A stretch of 64,000 nt of DNA from Nonomuraea africana (GTDB lineage: Bacteria; Actinomycetota; Actinomycetes; Streptosporangiales; Streptosporangiaceae): NCBI RefSeq assembly GCF_014873535.1, contig NZ_JADBEF010000001.1, positions 3,472,001 through 3,536,000 on the forward strand. The letters are read 5' to 3'. The notes below the pieces were generated by a model, which saw only the letters and a list, made by a program, of their open reading frames with translations, had not been told where the DNA came from and did not search any database. The stretch's first letter is position 1, and every line of letters starts with the position of its first letter. Shown here in pieces: positions 61,750 to 64,000 of this stretch. A program made the translations under genes and the position numbers.

Positions 61750-61920
61750 TCACTTCTTGAGCGGCGTCCAGCCCGCGCCGACGCCCATGAGGTGAAGGGC
61801 GACGCAGAGGAGGCCGGCGGTGCCGAGGGTGGCGACGGTGATCACGCCACCGACCGCCACACCGGCGATCTCGAAGACGAGGGCGAGCACGAACAGCAGG
61901 GCAGCGATCAGAGCGAACAT
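61750..61920 (-). CDS. Small two-helix membrane protein
   Basis: A 56-residue protein from the ATG at 61920, which has GGAGG 5 nt upstream, and therefore preferred over the frame opening at 62019. Two hydrophobic helices (FALIAALLFVLALVFEIAGV and VITVATLGTAGLLCVALHLM) are joined by a Gly/Val turn, with a short soluble C-terminus. No known family is recognised. It converges with the VOC gene. Confidence 0.75.
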   Translation of the reverse strand: MFALIAALLFVLALVFEIAGVAVGGVITVATLGTAGLLCVALHLMGVGAGWTPLKK

Positions 61921-62354
61921 CCCAACCTCCAGGCGGGGGAGACCTTCCGACATGGGGATTTCCGCTGTGATCACCCAGGAAACTGGCGCGAAGGTGACGT
62001 TGAGTGAACCCACCACCACAACACCTTGACCGCCCGGTCAGCCATCTTTATATCCATCTTGTACGGCATGGCCGGGTCTCGGCCACCGAGGTCACCGGTG
62101 ACCGCCTGTCCATCACGCGTGCTCCAGCGGGACTTCGGCCGCCGCCGTCACGTCGGGATGGTTGGGCGAGTTCTTCGGATCTCCTGGCCGGCGTCTCCTC
62201 GGCCCTTGTTGCCCAGCCCGGCCACGGAGCTCGGTGGGCGTGTCCCTGGACGGGCGTCAACCGGTGACGGGGGTGGGCCCAGGCGCGCCTGCCGTACGGG
62301 AAGGCAGGCGGGCCTGGGGCGCGGCCGCGGGGACCACAGGATCAGGAGATCAGA
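61921..62354. other. Gene-free region between small membrane protein gene and helY
   Basis: 434 bp. It contains the helY terminator at 62278-62318 and presumably the promoter of the small membrane protein gene. Short frames here (for example 62026-62373) have no coding character. Confidence 0.55.
62278..62318 (-). terminator. Terminator of helY
   Basis: CCCAGGC-G-CGCCTGCC (62278-62293) pairs with GGCAGGCG-G-GCCTGGG (62303-62318), a 15-bp stem broken by one G-G mismatch around a 9-nt loop, 37 nt after the helY stop. Confidence 0.75.
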
Positions 62355-64000
62355 TCAGGACAGCGACGAGTAGGCGACGACGCCGCGGCGCATCGCGTCC
62401 ATGGCCTTGGTGGCGGTCTGCTTGACCTTGCTGCCGGGCGGGGCGGCGTGGCCGAGCTGCGACAGCAGGTCCATCAGCTGCTTGATCCAGCGGACGAAGT
62501 CGCCCGCGGCCAGCTCGTTGCCGTTGACCCCGTCGCTGAGCACCGCGTCGAGGCTGTGGCCCTTCGTCCAGCGGAAGGCCGCCCACGCGAACCCGAGGTC
62601 GGGCTCACGGATGATGGACAGGCCGTTGTCCTTCTCGATGCCCTCCAGCTCGCCCCACAGCCTGATCATCGCCGTGAGCGCGTCCTGGGCCCGCCCGGCC
62701 GGGATCCTGGGCCGCCTGGCGTCGTCGGCCGCGCGCGACTCGAACACCAGCGCCGAGACGCACGCGGCCAGCTCGGCGGCGTCGAGCTCCTCCCACAGCC
62801 CCGCCCGCAGGCACTCGGCCGTCAGCAGGTCGAGCTCGGTGTAGAGGCGGCCGAGGCGGCGGCCCTCCGCGGTGACGTTCTCGTCCTCGAGGTAGCCGAG
62901 CTGCTCCAGGACCGCGCAGATGCGGTCGAAGGTGCGGGAGATGACGTGCGAGCGGCCCTCGACGCGACGCCGCAGCCCCTCGGTCTCGCGCAGCAGCTTG
63001 TAGTAGCGCTCGGCCCAGCGGGCGTGGTCCTCGCGGTCGGCGCAGCCGTGGCACGGGTGCTGGCGGATGAGCCGCCGCAACTCGATGATCTCCTCGTCCT
63101 CCACCGCGTGGTCGCGGGCGCGCGGCGGCTTGCCCAGGTCGCGGTCGCCGATCTTGGCCAGCAGTGTGGAGACGAGGTTGGCCCGCTCTTTGGGCGCGCG
63201 GGCGTTGAAGTTGCGCGGGATGCGGATCTTGTCGAGCGGCTCGACCGGCACCGGGAAGTCGGCGGGGTCGAGCTTCTTGACCTGCTTGCCGATGGTCAGC
63301 ACGAGCGGGGTGGGCCCGTGACCGCGCGGGTTGAGCCCGGGGTCGAGGACGATCGCCAGGCCGGCCCGCCGTCCGCCGGGCACGCGGATCACGTCGCCCG
63401 GCTTCAGCGCCTCGAGCGAGCGCGTCGCCGCCGCCCTGCGCGCGGCTCCGCGCTGCTTGGCGAGCTCGGTCTCGCGGTCGGACAGGCGGCGGCGCAGCCC
63501 GGCATACTCGGTGAAGTCGCCCAGGTGGCAGTGCATCGCCTCCTGGTAGCCCTCCAGCGCCTCCTCGTGCTTGCGCAGCTGCTTGGCGATGCCGACCACC
63601 GCCCGGTCGGCCTGGAACTGCGCGAAGGAGGCCTCGAGAAGGGTCTTGGCCCGCTCGCGGCCGAACTGGCCGACCAGGTTGACGGCCATGTTGTAGGAGG
63701 GCTGGAAGCTGGAGCGCAGCGGGTAGGTGCGGGTGCCCGCCAGGCCCGCGACCGAGATGGGGTCCATGCCCGGCTGCCAGACGACGACCGCGTGGCCCTC
63801 GATGTCGATGCCACGACGCCCGGCCCGGCCGGTGAGCTGGGTGTACTCGCCGGGGGTCAGGTCGGCGTGGGTCTCGCCGTTCCACTTGTCGAGCTTCTCG
63901 ATGACCACGCTGCGGGCGGGCATGTTGATGCCGAGCGCCAGCGTCTCGGTGGCGAAGACGGCCTTGACCAGGCCGCGGGTGAACAGCTCCTCCACGACCT
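62355..64000 (-). CDS. helY: HelY-type Ski2-like DEAD/DEAH helicase, C-terminal part
   Basis: The frame runs off the window at 64000, so only about the last 548 residues are visible. They include helicase motif V (LALGINMPARSVV), motif VI (QLTGRAGRRGIDIEG), the RHB/rRNA-processing-type long insertion and the C-terminal DSHCT domain (AECLRAGLWEELDAAELAACVSALVFE...GDFVRWIKQLMDLL). HelY belongs to the Ski2/Mtr4 family and is conserved next to the proteasome/Tat region in actinobacteria. The CHGCADREDH zinc-like segment is present. Confidence 0.93.
   Translation of the reverse strand, partial: VVEELFTRGLVKAVFATETLALGINMPARSVVIEKLDKWNGETHADLTPGEYTQLTGRAGRRGIDIEGHAVVVWQPGMDPISVAGLAGTRTYPLRSSFQPSYNMAVNLVGQFGRERAKTLLEASFAQFQADRAVVGIAKQLRKHEEALEGYQEAMHCHLGDFTEYAGLRRRLSDRETELAKQRGAARRAAATRSLEALKPGDVIRVPGGRRAGLAIVLDPGLNPRGHGPTPLVLTIGKQVKKLDPADFPVPVEPLDKIRIPRNFNARAPKERANLVSTLLAKIGDRDLGKPPRARDHAVEDEEIIELRRLIRQHPCHGCADREDHARWAERYYKLLRETEGLRRRVEGRSHVISRTFDRICAVLEQLGYLEDENVTAEGRRLGRLYTELDLLTAECLRAGLWEELDAAELAACVSALVFESRAADDARRPRIPAGRAQDALTAMIRLWGELEGIEKDNGLSIIREPDLGFAWAAFRWTKGHSLDAVLSDGVNGNELAAGDFVRWIKQLMDLLSQLGHAAPPGSKVKQTATKAMDAMRRGVVAYSSLS

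Overview
The window is 64 kb of very GC-rich actinobacterial chromosome. Indicators are strong GC bias at third codon positions, many GTG and TTG starts, rbpA, a conservon (histidine kinase, roadblock protein, DUF742 protein, small GTPase), a HelD-type RNA polymerase helicase, HelY, and separate lnt and ppm genes. The gene set fits a Streptosporangiales organism such as Nonomuraea or Streptosporangium. That placement is inferred from gene content and not proven. No rRNA, tRNA, CRISPR array, prophage or intact insertion sequence was seen.

Layout. 0-8 kb: end of a GNAT gene, an MFS drug exporter with a divergent TetR regulator and twin operators, a RsbW-like ATPase, Ppx/GppA, a P450-like protein facing a MurG-like glycosyltransferase, and a membrane protein followed by a broken copy of its own 3' end. 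8-14 kb: two NarL-type two-component systems flanking a WYL regulator and a DUF2268 metalloprotease with a MerR-type promoter. 13.8-16 kb: a ClpP pair closed by a strong hairpin, and a TSUP permease. 16-21.8 kb: a pseudokinase-like membrane protein divergent from a MoxR-DUF58-VWA operon, two RNA methyltransferase-like genes and a GDPD. 21.8-26 kb: UMF1-type MFS, Mut7-C protein, a relic FAD monooxygenase, HxlR/SnoaL pair, and rbpA with a SigR-type promoter. 26-31.8 kb: FxsA, Ppm, Lnt and HelD. 31.9-38.6 kb: a complete sugar operon (ROK repressor, ABC binding protein, two permeases, GH4 glycosidase, BadF/GlcNAc-kinase-like kinase) with a near-ideal ROK operator. 38.6-43 kb: Lrp regulator and a four-gene conservon. 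43-48.1 kb: a compact terpene cluster (P450, class I synthase, class II cyclase, and a divergent prenyl diphosphate synthase). 48-64 kb: RecQ, a small Ser/Thr kinase, HxlR/DUF5519, an LCMT-type methyltransferase, acyl-CoA dehydrogenase, PadR/membrane protein, M24 peptidase, PAS-PP2C phosphatase, 5'-3' exonuclease, LacI regulator, RNB ribonuclease, VOC protein and the 3' part of helY.

How the parts work together. The terpene genes P450, class I and class II are translationally coupled by 4-nt overlaps and point straight into the conservon, so signalling and terpene formation may be linked. Both cyclases carry non-standard aspartate motifs, and the prenyl synthase carries a foreign-looking insert of about 45 residues. 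Together these are the best candidates for something undescribed. The sugar operon has no ATPase of its own, so it probably relies on a shared MsiK-type ATPase. Many promoters place a TANNNT box 6-8 nt before the start codon with no Shine-Dalgarno sequence, which indicates frequent leaderless mRNAs.
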